Positions 1 to 6,494 of a stretch of DNA of 25,825 nucleotides are shown here, piece by piece. Position numbers and translations under genes: made by a program. The DNA comes from Bin5 sp034428435 (lineage in GTDB: Bacteria > Chloroflexota > Anaerolineae > Caldilineales > Caldilineaceae), in NCBI GenBank assembly GCA_034428435.1, contig DAOUHY010000368.1, forward strand, positions 1-25,825. Reading direction: 5' to 3'. The number at the start of each line of letters is the position of its first letter. Position 1 is the stretch's first letter. The notes under the pieces are model-generated. The model was not told the DNA's origin. It ran no database searches and saw only the letters and a program-made list of their open reading frames with translations.

Positions 1-585
1 GTGGCCACCGCCCGCGAGGTTGTGGGGGACGACAACCAGTTGATGGTGGACGCCGGCGGCAGCGACGCCCACTGGCAGGGCCGTTATACGTGGGCGCTGC
101 GTTGTGCAGGGATGCTGGCCGACTACGGCGTAGACTGGTTCGAGGAGCCGCTGCGCCCCGATGACCTGGAAGACTTTATCCATCTGCGCCGTAACACGAC
201 GGTCCCCATTACCGGCGGCGAGGTCCTGACGCGGCGCCAGTCCTTCATTCCCTTTCTACAGCAGGGCGCCTTCGACATCGTCCAGCCGGATGTCGCCAAA
301 GTCGGCGGCATCAGTGAGGAGCGCCGCATCGGCTGGATGGCGCAAGAGAATGGCGTACGCATGATTCCGCACGGTTGGAACACCGCCCTTGGGCTGGCGG
401 CCGATCTGCAGCTGGCCTCGGCCCTCGCCGATACCGACCTGGTGGAGTACAAGACCGGTTCGCCCTATATCGATGAGATCGTAGCCGGCGGCTGGCAACT
501 GGACGAGGAAGGCATGCTGCCGATTCCCGACGGGCCGGGCCTTGGAATCGAGTTGGATATGGATGCGGTGGCCCGTTATTCCTGA
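1..585 (+). CDS. Mandelate racemase/muconate lactonizing enzyme family protein, C-terminal part (5' truncated)
   Basis: This is the C-terminal 194 residues of an enolase-superfamily enzyme; family members run to about 350-400 residues, so the N-terminal capping domain lies outside the window and the GTG at base 1 is probably internal. The barrel shows the usual residues in order: metal ligands D17 (LMVDAGG), E48/E49 (WFEEPL) and E74 (ITGGEVL), the Asp of the His-Asp dyad at D97 (QPDVAKVGG), the base H124 in IPHGW, and E149 (LVEYKTG). The C-terminal PDGPGLGIELD is also typical. The His-Asp dyad with PHGW puts it in the mandelate-racemase-like subgroup, most of whose members dehydrate or epimerise sugar acids. 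It converges on the next gene with 28 nt between. The subgroup is clear; the substrate is unknown. Confidence 0.9.
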   Translation: MATAREVVGDDNQLMVDAGGSDAHWQGRYTWALRCAGMLADYGVDWFEEPLRPDDLEDFIHLRRNTTVPITGGEVLTRRQSFIPFLQQGAFDIVQPDVAKVGGISEERRIGWMAQENGVRMIPHGWNTALGLAADLQLASALADTDLVEYKTGSPYIDEIVAGGWQLDEEGMLPIPDGPGLGIELDMDAVARYS

Positions 586-613
586 TCGCGGGGACTACCA
601 GGCTACAGTTGTT

Positions 614-1918
614 TCACACCGCCGGGCGTGTGCGCCAGACCCGTAATTGCTTTTTGCCGAGGATAAGCCACCAGAGTGTCGCCGTCTCGGAGGTGAATCC
701 GGCCAGCAGCGCTGCCACGCCGAGTGTCGCGCCTTGTACTCCCAACAGCGGCAGGACCAGCAGGGCGATGAGAATAGCGCCGGTACGCATCGGCGCGCCA
801 ACTGCCATAGGTCGTGTGTCGCGCTCCATAAAGGCGATGCTGTGGAAATAGGCTCGGTGTACGACAACGAACGGAAAGAATGTGTAGATCTGGAGGGGCA
901 CTCGACTGAGCTCAGCCAAGGCGGGCGTTATTCCGATGACCTGCTCCAGAAGGACGGTCCGCAGCGGTGTCCAGAAGAGCAGTAGGCAAATGGCGGAGGC
1001 AGCAAGTCCACACCAGTAGGCGTAGCGAAGAAAGGGACGAAAAGACTGCAGCTCGGCGTAGAATGGGGGCACGAGCGCGCGCAGTTCATTCAGCCAGCGG
1101 TAGGTCCACTGTCCAAGCGTATAGGCCACGGTCAGCGCCGCCATCGCTTCTGCACCGTGGGCGCTCCGCACCACGAACAGATTGATGAGCGGGCGGCTGG
1201 ACTCCTGCATGAAATTCATGAGCGCAATCGGCCATGTAAAGCGGAAAAAAGCGGCATAGGTGATCGGGAGGCGATCGAGCGCGTCCGGGAGTCGGCCGAA
1301 GAAGCGCCAGAGATAGAAGACGATAGTGACAGACTCGGTGAGCGTTGACGCGTAGAGAACGAGGATCGGCAGCCAGATGGGCCGGGCTCGAATCGCGTCG
1401 ACCTGGAGAAGAGCAACGACCGCCAGAAGTCCTGCAGCAACGCTCAAGGCGGTGGCTACGCTGATTCTGCCTGTCTGCTTGCCGCGCGTCAGGACGCCCA
1501 TGCCGAGCTGTGTTATACCCCGCAGCAGGGGCATCGGCAGCATTGACAGCATCATGACGCGTACTCGTTCGCCTGTCTCCGAATCGACAGCGTGCAGGCC
1601 CTCGAGCAGATGGCGGCTGCTAGATGTGCCGCCGAGAAGCCACTGCACTGCCACCATGATCAGCGCCAGGCCGCTTACATAAGTCAAGCCTCGCCAGAAG
1701 TCTCGCTTGTCCTCCACCAATACCATCCCGGCATAGCGACGTTGCGCCAGTGGGCTGGACAGAGACGTAACCAGACCCCAGGCCAGTCCAAAGGCGGCCA
1801 ATACGCGGATGGCGTCGGGCATACGCGCCATCCCGGCGTTGATACTCTGCGCGCCGAACTCAAAGATTAGGATTGTCAGAACCAGGGGCAGGAGAAATCG
1901 AGTAAAGCGCAGGTACAT
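614..1918 (-). CDS. ANKH-like (progressive ankylosis) polytopic membrane transporter
   Basis: A 434-residue membrane protein of MATE/flippase-like build, rich in hydrophobic helices over its whole length. I compared it from memory with vertebrate ANKH and it aligns along nearly its full length: RFLLPLVLTILIFEFGAQ (7-24, ANKH RFLVPLGITNIAIDFGEQ), LVEDKRD (67-73), LHAVDSETG (108-116), FTWPIAL (227-233), SRPLINLFVVR (241-251, ANKH SRPIVNLFVSR), YRWLNELRALVPPF (273-286), FWTP (315-318), ALAELSRVPLQIYTFFP (333-349) and GVQGATLGVAALLAGF (393-408). ANKH lets ATP, citrate or pyrophosphate leave animal cells; what a bacterial relative moves is unknown. ATG 1918 matches the ANKH N-terminus. The reading frame stays open upstream to a TTG at 2017, but that stretch looks like leader. 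The gene is monocistronic, with a good promoter at 2026-2054. Confidence 0.82.
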   Translation of the reverse strand: MYLRFTRFLLPLVLTILIFEFGAQSINAGMARMPDAIRVLAAFGLAWGLVTSLSSPLAQRRYAGMVLVEDKRDFWRGLTYVSGLALIMVAVQWLLGGTSSSRHLLEGLHAVDSETGERVRVMMLSMLPMPLLRGITQLGMGVLTRGKQTGRISVATALSVAAGLLAVVALLQVDAIRARPIWLPILVLYASTLTESVTIVFYLWRFFGRLPDALDRLPITYAAFFRFTWPIALMNFMQESSRPLINLFVVRSAHGAEAMAALTVAYTLGQWTYRWLNELRALVPPFYAELQSFRPFLRYAYWCGLAASAICLLLFWTPLRTVLLEQVIGITPALAELSRVPLQIYTFFPFVVVHRAYFHSIAFMERDTRPMAVGAPMRTGAILIALLVLPLLGVQGATLGVAALLAGFTSETATLWWLILGKKQLRVWRTRPAV

Positions 1919-2025
1919 GAAGTGATGGTCGAACGGTTTAGTGGGCGTAGAAGCTGACGAAAGGGCCGATCCGCCGCAGCTCCTCCTATGTGTGTGAAAG
2001 GGGAAGGGCAAACGCAACCACAGAG

Positions 2026-2054
2026 ATTATCACACAGGGCCAGAGTGCGTGCAA
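2026..2054 (-). promoter_or_regulatory. Sigma-70-type promoter for the ANKH-like gene
   Basis: Read on the minus strand, TTGCAC (2054-2049) and GATAAT (2031-2026) are separated by exactly 17 nt. Transcription would begin near 2019. With the ATG at 1918 this gives a leader of about 100 nt that contains an AGGAGGAG stretch near 1980-1988 with no nearby start codon. If the TTG at 2017 were used, the message would be nearly leaderless. Confidence 0.6.
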
Positions 2055-2366
2055 TGGAAATGGCAAGGAAGGGACGGTGCAATTAAGCGCTGACCTTTGC
2101 GGCCTTCGAACTGATTGCACGGAATCCGGGGAGTCTGGCTTGAAGAGTGAGGATGTTCAGACGCTTGGCACTGATTGCTCAGGACTGCCAGTTGATCTGT
2201 GGGGAAGGCGATTCTGTGCCGTATGCCCCTCAACCTCCTGCGTAACCAGAAGAGCGCGAGAATCGACTTCGAGGCAAATCGCAGACGAGCAGGCTTGAAG
2301 AACGACCATCTACAGAAAAGACTCTCACAATCGGATGCCTATGCCCTGGCTCATTCGGGTAGGGCT

Positions 2367-2699
2367 CCCCTTGTGGGCGCCATTCATATGCTACAATTGC
2401 CTCCGAATTCAGATGCGCCTCCTCTGACCCTTAGGAGCCTTGGCTCTCGGCAAAAGAAAGTCTGAAGTCGAAGGAGGGCCGCTGAAAGTCTGTGAATTGC
2501 TCATACTTCTTCTACCGATACATATCAAGAACGGCGAGGAAACGTCTGCGAACTCAAGAACGTAAGGGAAGAAAGAAGGGGAAACACTCCGTCAAAGTAC
2601 GACTCAATCCGTCATAATCCGTCGAAATTCGCCATAACCCAGGGCAGTTGCAACGAACTGGGATGATCCTCTTTGAGTTCCCAGATTCGGACGGAAGTG
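2367..2699 (+). repeat. Degenerate intergenic module, copy A
   Basis: First of three related modules. In order it has a CCCCTTGTGGG start (2367), an extended -10-like TGCTACAAT (2389-2397), a short inverted repeat CTCCT/AGGAG (2419-2423 and 2433-2437), the block GAGGAAACGTCTGCGAACTC (about 2536-2555), a purine-rich stretch, five 10-nt units (2589-2638), CCCAGGGCAGTTGCAACGAA and a GATCCTCTTTGAG tail. The same elements recur in copy B at offsets of 333, 334 and 341 nt, which shows true duplication. Function unknown. Confidence 0.7.
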
Positions 2700-2721
2700 C
2701 CCCGTGTGGGCACAATTCGTG

Positions 2722-2730
2722 TGCTATAAT
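2722..2730 (+). promoter_or_regulatory. Extended -10 promoter-like box in module B
   Basis: TGCTATAAT is a perfect extended -10 element (TGnTATAAT). The -35 region is poor, which extended -10 promoters tolerate. The matching site in copy A is TGCTACAAT at 2389-2397. No coding frame follows, so a transcript from here would be a small RNA or read-through toward the amylase operon. Confidence 0.4.
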
Positions 2731-2920
2731 GGCGCCCAAACTTGGAATCGTTTTCTCTGAAACTGAGATTCCATGACTTTCGTCAGAAAAGAAGCTGAGA
2801 GCGAACGACGGCCGCTGCAAGGCGATGAATTGCCCATGAACAGTCGGCCCATATGCCATCAAAGACGGCGAGGAAACGTCTGCGAACTCAAGCTTTTGAG
2901 TCAAAAAAAAGGAATTCCCA

Positions 2921-2970
2921 CGACTTACCACTACTTGCCACTACTTACCACTACTTGACTCGACTTGACC
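2921..2970 (+). repeat. Five-unit tandem repeat with 10-nt period
   Basis: Units CGACTTACCA, CTACTTGCCA, CTACTTACCA, CTACTTGACT and CGACTTGACC follow one another without gaps. The matching place in copy A (2589-2638) holds CCGTCAAAGT, ACGACTCAAT, CCGTCATAAT, CCGTCGAAAT and TCGCCATAAC, also five units of 10 nt but with another consensus. Confidence 0.75.
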
Positions 2971-3030
2971 GGCCCGAACCCAGGGCAGTTGCAACGAGCC
3001 GGGACCGACCTTGTGAGGCTGCCGGAATCG

Positions 3031-3173
3031 GATAGGAGAAACGTCTGCGAAGGCATGACAAGAGTCCCAAAAAAAGACGTGCCCTGCCCTGGATCGACTT
3101 AGTCCGACCTGACCCAGGATAATGGCATCGAATTGGTTCAAATCCTCGTAAGGGTGCTTGAATCGAGTAGGTA
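3031..3173 (+). repeat. Degenerate intergenic module, copy C (internally deleted)
   Basis: Third module without its promoter-like half. It starts directly at AGGAGAAACGTCTGCGAA (3034-3051), has an A-run, about four 10-nt units (3076-3115), then CCCAGGATAATGGCATCGAA and a TCAAATCCTCGTAAG tail matching the tail of copy A. A fresh module start, CCCCTTGTGG, follows at 3174 but fades into unique sequence. The loss is roughly 170 nt relative to copies A and B. Confidence 0.6.
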
Positions 3174-3526
3174 CCCCTTGTGGTCGCCCTGCGTGGGCGA
3201 TTCTGGAGTCCTGACTTAGATGCGTTTGTCCTGGTCCCCTGAACGGGTGCATCCCAGATTTTGGGGTGGGAACAGTCTGGCGGGGAATCAGTGCCAGCGG
3301 TGGCTGGCGTTGTTTGCTGTTTTTGGGCGAGACGCAGTGCAGGCGCTGGGCCTGGCCGTACGGTGGAGTCCGTCAGTTGGGGAGGGTGCGAGGGCAGGCA
3401 CATGGCCGGTACTTACGGGGATCTGATGGGACTGGCGGGACGTGGTCTGGCTGGACACCTTCGATTGGGCACCTGTCACAAATATCGACACCCGGTCGAT
3501 GAGGCATGTTGTAGGAGAGGGGGCGT

Positions 3527-3547
3527 TGCGGGGGCGGAGCCCCCGCA
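3527..3547. repeat. REP-like GC-rich hairpin
   Basis: TGCGGGGGC and GCCCCCGCA form a perfect 9-bp stem around a GGA loop. There is no T-run on either side, so it is not a classical terminator. It looks like the short palindromic repeats scattered between genes in many GC-rich genomes. It lies at the edge of the repeat-rich region, 280 nt before the amylase start. Confidence 0.6.
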
Positions 3548-3583
3548 CAAGGGAGGGCCGAATAGGCCCGACCGCCCAGAAAA

Positions 3584-3617
3584 GCAGTAGTCAGTGGTCA
3601 GTGGTTAGTGGTCAGAG
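3584..3617 (+). repeat. Heptanucleotide tandem repeat
   Basis: Units AGCAGTA (weak), GTCAGTG, GTCAGTG, GTTAGTG and GTCAGAG run in tandem with a 7-nt period (3590-3617 is the clear part). Similar GTCAGTG-type heptamers occur between genes in other bacterial groups; no function is evident here. Confidence 0.7.
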
Positions 3618-3730
3618 ACGGCGCTTAATCTGGCGGAAACTGGAATGGGAACTGACCGTGGCTTGGTTGCCTCCAGAGGTATGCGACTGTTCACACCCAT
3701 TTTGGGATGCACGCCCCTCGACGAGATGCA

Positions 3731-3759
3731 TTGACAACCGCCTGTGCCTATGCAACAAT
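3731..3759 (+). promoter_or_regulatory. Promoter of the amylase operon
   Basis: A perfect -35 TTGACA (3731-3736) stands 17 nt before AACAAT (3754-3759), which is preceded by TGC, so an extended -10. Transcription would start near 3766. This rules out the long upstream open frame from 3442 as coding and supports the amylase start at 3826. Confidence 0.65.
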
Positions 3760-3825
3760 CAGATTGAGATTGCAGGCGTCATAGGCTTGCATGGCCTCGG
3801 TTTTCTCTCCTATCACATTGGGACG

Positions 3826-5406
3826 ATGATGGGCGTCAAGACACCAGATTGGGTTAAGCACGCAGTTTTCTATCAGATTTTTCCGGACCGGTTCAGTCGC
3901 AGCCCCCGTTTGCAGCACCCTCCTGGAATCCAGTTCAAACCCTGGGGTGCACCGCCATCGGAACAGGGATTCCAGGGCGGCGATCTTCTGGGAATTGTTG
4001 ACCGCCTGGACTATCTGGAGGATTTAGGTGTCAATGCCCTCTACCTGAACCCGATCTTCAGCTCGGCCTCGAATCACCGTTACCATACTTTTGACTACAT
4101 GACGATAGACCCGCTGTTGGGCGGGGATGCCGCGTTTCGGGAGTTGTTGGACAGAGCGCATGAACGGGACATCCGGGTCGTAATTGACGGCGTTTTTAAT
4201 CACTGCGGACGCGGCTTCTGGCCGTTCCACCACATCCTGGAAGCCGGTAAGAGATCCCCTTATTTTGACTGGTTCCGTGTGAAGGGCTGGCCGCTGCGCC
4301 CCTATCACAGTAACGAGCAACAGCCGCACAACTACGCGGCCTGGTGGAATCTGCCCGCCTTGCCAAAGCTGAACACCGTCAATCCCGGCATGAGGCGCTA
4401 TTTGCTGGAGGTTGCTCGACACTGGATCGAGTTCGGCGCAGACGGTTGGCGGTTGGACGTACCGGAGGAAATCGACGATCCGCCCTTCTGGCGGGAGTTC
4501 CGCCGTGTAGTGAAGAAGTCCAATGCCGACGCCTACACAGTTGGGGAGATCTGGCATGAGGCCGAGGAATGGCTGCAGGGAGACCGCTTTGACGCTGTCA
4601 TGAACTATGTTTTGAGCCGCGCTGCCTACGGCTATTTCGGCGCGGAGACGGTGCCGCGCGACTACCGGCCCGGGGGCTATGCGATCGAGAAGCTGGATAC
4701 GCTGGCGTTCGCGGCCGCGATCGAGCGGATGCTGGAACGCTATGACTGGCAAGTCGTGACCGCACAGTTCAACCTGTTGAACAGCCACGATACGGCGCGC
4801 AATTTGTGGGCTCTGGACGGAGATGCCAGCGGTGTGCGACTTTGCCTTCTGCTACAGATGACGCTGCCCGGTGCGCCCTGCATCTACTATGGCGAAGAGA
4901 TCGGCATGAATGGGGGCCCGGACCCGGGCTGCCGCGGGGCATTCCCTTGGGATGAGAAAGAGAGCTGGGACGGCGAGATGCTCAGTTTCTACCGTCAGGC
5001 GATTGCTCTGCGGCACAGCCACTCTGCTCTGCGTACCGGCGCATACAGGACCCTTGTCGCTGCCGGCGACATCTTTGGATTCAGCCGATCCATATGCGAC
5101 GACCCTATCTCTTCTGAAAAGGCACCTGAGGACAGATTCCCGGTCGAAAGCCAATTGATCGTCCTGTTCAACCGCGCAAAGTCAGAGGCGCGGTTGGCAG
5201 TGCCTCTTGCCGGCAAGGGCAGGGAGGGGGAAACCGGCGCCGCCTTGTCTATGCCAACCTTTCGGGTCGTCTGGCCTCCGGGAGCCTCGGGCCAGTCCTA
5301 TTGCGCTCGCAACGGAACTCTTTGGGACCTCACGATTCCGCCCAGGGAAGCGCTAATCCTTGAAGGTGCGGGCTCGTCGCAGTCCGCTGCTTCGGAAGAG
5401 GGGTGA
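3826..5406 (+). CDS. GH13 alpha-amylase family glycosidase, neopullulanase/cyclomaltodextrinase-like
   Basis: A 526-residue glycoside hydrolase that should act on alpha-1,4 (and perhaps alpha-1,6) glucans or maltodextrins. It opens directly with the barrel (VFYQIFPDRFSR, 14-25). All conserved regions are present: DGVFNH (121-126), LPKLN (179-183, the mark of the oligo-1,6-glucosidase/neopullulanase group), GWRLDVPEE with nucleophile D211, GEIWHEAEEW with acid/base E241, and NSHDT with D322. A C-terminal beta domain follows. Neopullulanases of subfamily 20 usually carry an N-terminal CBM34 domain; none is seen. There is no signal peptide, so it is likely cytoplasmic. The frame is open back to 3442, but that part translates intergenic repeats and lies upstream of the promoter. 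Start ATG 3826 or 3829; the ribosome site is weak. Confidence 0.9.
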   Translation: MMGVKTPDWVKHAVFYQIFPDRFSRSPRLQHPPGIQFKPWGAPPSEQGFQGGDLLGIVDRLDYLEDLGVNALYLNPIFSSASNHRYHTFDYMTIDPLLGGDAAFRELLDRAHERDIRVVIDGVFNHCGRGFWPFHHILEAGKRSPYFDWFRVKGWPLRPYHSNEQQPHNYAAWWNLPALPKLNTVNPGMRRYLLEVARHWIEFGADGWRLDVPEEIDDPPFWREFRRVVKKSNADAYTVGEIWHEAEEWLQGDRFDAVMNYVLSRAAYGYFGAETVPRDYRPGGYAIEKLDTLAFAAAIERMLERYDWQVVTAQFNLLNSHDTARNLWALDGDASGVRLCLLLQMTLPGAPCIYYGEEIGMNGGPDPGCRGAFPWDEKESWDGEMLSFYRQAIALRHSHSALRTGAYRTLVAAGDIFGFSRSICDDPISSEKAPEDRFPVESQLIVLFNRAKSEARLAVPLAGKGREGETGAALSMPTFRVVWPPGASGQSYCARNGTLWDLTIPPREALILEGAGSSQSAASEEG

Positions 5407-5407
5407 A

Positions 5408-6343
5408 GTGGAAACAGTTAAGGTCATACTCAACCCATACGCGGGACGGGGACGCGGTGGTAAGGTGACCGGCGAGATCGAAGCCGCGTTTCGCCGCGGC
5501 AACGTTCCCTTCGAGATCGCGGAAACTTCAGTACCGGGAGAGGGCATCTCTCTGGCCCGGCGCGCGCGGTTGGATGGTTACGCGATCGTGGCTGCCGCCG
5601 GCGGCGACGGAACCGTACATGAAGTAGTGAACGGGCTGGCGGAGGCTACCCCTGAAGATGAAAAGGTGCAGGGGTTGGCAGTTTTGCAGGCGGGCAGCGG
5701 AAACGATTTCGCCGACATGGCAGGGTCGGCTCGAGGAATCGATGCAGCCGTACATGCCATTCGCGAAGGCAATACGCGCGACGTCGATTTGGGGCTGGTC
5801 GAAGCCTTCGACGGGCACAACACGTTGCGGCGTTACTTCGACAACAATCTGGGCATGGGTTTTGAGGCACAGGTGACGGTCGAAAGCCGCAAGATAAAAC
5901 GTTTGCGCGGGTTCGTCATCTATCTGTGGGCGACGCTGCGAGCGCTGCGGGCCTATGACCAGCCCCACTTTGAGGTCAGTTGGACCGACGGTGCCGGGAG
6001 CGAACACAGGGTTGCCAAAGAGATGTTGCTGGTCAGCATCGGCAACTCGCGACGGACTGGGGGGGCCTTCTATCTGACACCGGATGCCGAGATGGACGAC
6101 GGTCTTCTGGACCTGGCCTTTGCTGACGCGCTGTCGCAGCTGGGAATCCTTAACCTCCTTCCACGAGCAATGACCAGGACAGGACTGCATGGGCAAAAGA
6201 GCGTGTCTTTTGGTCGATTGCGTTCCGCCCGTATCGCGGTCCGGCAGCCCGTTCCCGTGCATACGGACGGGGAGATCTTGTCGAGAAATATCGAGAGACT
6301 GAGCGTTGAAGTGCAGCCTGGCCGCTTGCAAGTAATCGTGTAA
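5408..6343 (+). CDS. Diacylglycerol/lipid kinase family protein (YegS/DagK type)
   Basis: A 311-residue protein of the DAGK catalytic fold, which phosphorylates diacylglycerol or related lipids with ATP on the cytoplasmic face of the membrane. It has the glycine-rich NPYAGRGRGGK (9-19), the nucleotide-binding GGDGT (65-69) followed by VHEVVNGL, and AGSGNDFA (95-102). I chose the GTG at 5408 because AGAGGGG sits just before it and it begins 1 nt after the amylase stop, which suggests translational coupling; an in-frame TTG at 5360 would overlap the amylase and add residues the family does not have. The lipid substrate cannot be read from the sequence. Confidence 0.88.
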   Translation: METVKVILNPYAGRGRGGKVTGEIEAAFRRGNVPFEIAETSVPGEGISLARRARLDGYAIVAAAGGDGTVHEVVNGLAEATPEDEKVQGLAVLQAGSGNDFADMAGSARGIDAAVHAIREGNTRDVDLGLVEAFDGHNTLRRYFDNNLGMGFEAQVTVESRKIKRLRGFVIYLWATLRALRAYDQPHFEVSWTDGAGSEHRVAKEMLLVSIGNSRRTGGAFYLTPDAEMDDGLLDLAFADALSQLGILNLLPRAMTRTGLHGQKSVSFGRLRSARIAVRQPVPVHTDGEILSRNIERLSVEVQPGRLQVIV

Positions 6344-6365
6344 AGTTCTCTGCGGGCACTCCTTC

Positions 6366-6374
6366 TGTTATAAT
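6366..6374 (+). promoter_or_regulatory. Extended -10 promoter candidate before the unknown membrane protein
   Basis: TGTTATAAT is a perfect extended -10 (TGnTATAAT). The -35 region is poor. It lies 23 nt after the lipid-kinase stop and about 120 nt before the next start, so the membrane-protein gene may have its own transcript with a leader of roughly 110 nt. Confidence 0.45.
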
Positions 6375-6494
6375 ACTCTATTCAGATTAACCTGATACCC
6401 CACCTCCTAGAGGATACTTCCCGAAGGTCGACCGGCTTCCGAGATCTTGGAGGAAATTGATCCTGCCAGAAGCGAGAAGGAATACAGGTAGACT

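Larger units (their letters stand above)
2700..3030 (+). repeat. Degenerate intergenic module, copy B
   Basis: Second module, same order of parts: CCCCGTGTGGG (2700), extended -10 TGCTATAAT (2722-2730), inverted repeat TGGAATC/GATTCCA (2743-2749 and 2767-2773), GAGGAAACGTCTGCGAACTC (about 2870-2889), a small palindrome ACTCAAGCTTTTGAGT with a following A-run, five 10-nt units (2921-2970), then CCCAGGGCAGTTGCAACGAG. The 10-nt units differ in sequence from those of copy A while their number and position are kept. Confidence 0.7.
2055..3730. other. Long non-coding, repeat-rich intergenic region
   Basis: About 1.7 kb between the promoter of the ANKH-like gene and that of the amylase gene. The short open frames here overlap one another on both strands, have no matching ribosome sites and encode no recognisable domain, so I call no gene. 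It contains three degenerate repeat modules (2367-3190), tracts with a 10-nt period, a REP-like GC hairpin (3527-3547) and a heptamer repeat (3584-3617). In 2055-2366 and 3191-3526 I see no motif I can name. A non-coding RNA in the modules is possible. Confidence 0.75.

Noticed and set aside
614..1918. Polysaccharide flippase (Wzx) or MATE drug exporter
   Set aside because: The fold may be related, but the specific matches to ANKH over the full length and the lack of any sugar-polymer genes nearby make ANKH-like the better call.
2554..2931. Open frame of 125 codons on the minus strand in the repeat region
   Set aside because: It spans the junction of repeat copies A and B, has no ribosome site and no recognisable domain; overlapping frames of equal quality exist on the other strand.
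2589..2970. CRISPR array
   Set aside because: The units are 10 nt with no spacers, and no cas gene is near.
3135..3145. tRNA T-loop-like GGTTCAAATCC
   Set aside because: The flanking bases do not form a T stem, no acceptor or anticodon arm is present, and the segment aligns with the tail of repeat copy A, which has no such loop.
3442..3825. Upstream extension of the amylase reading frame by 128 codons
   Set aside because: It translates the REP-like hairpin and heptamer repeat, has no similarity to an N-terminal GH13 domain, and lies upstream of the TTGACA-N17-AACAAT promoter.
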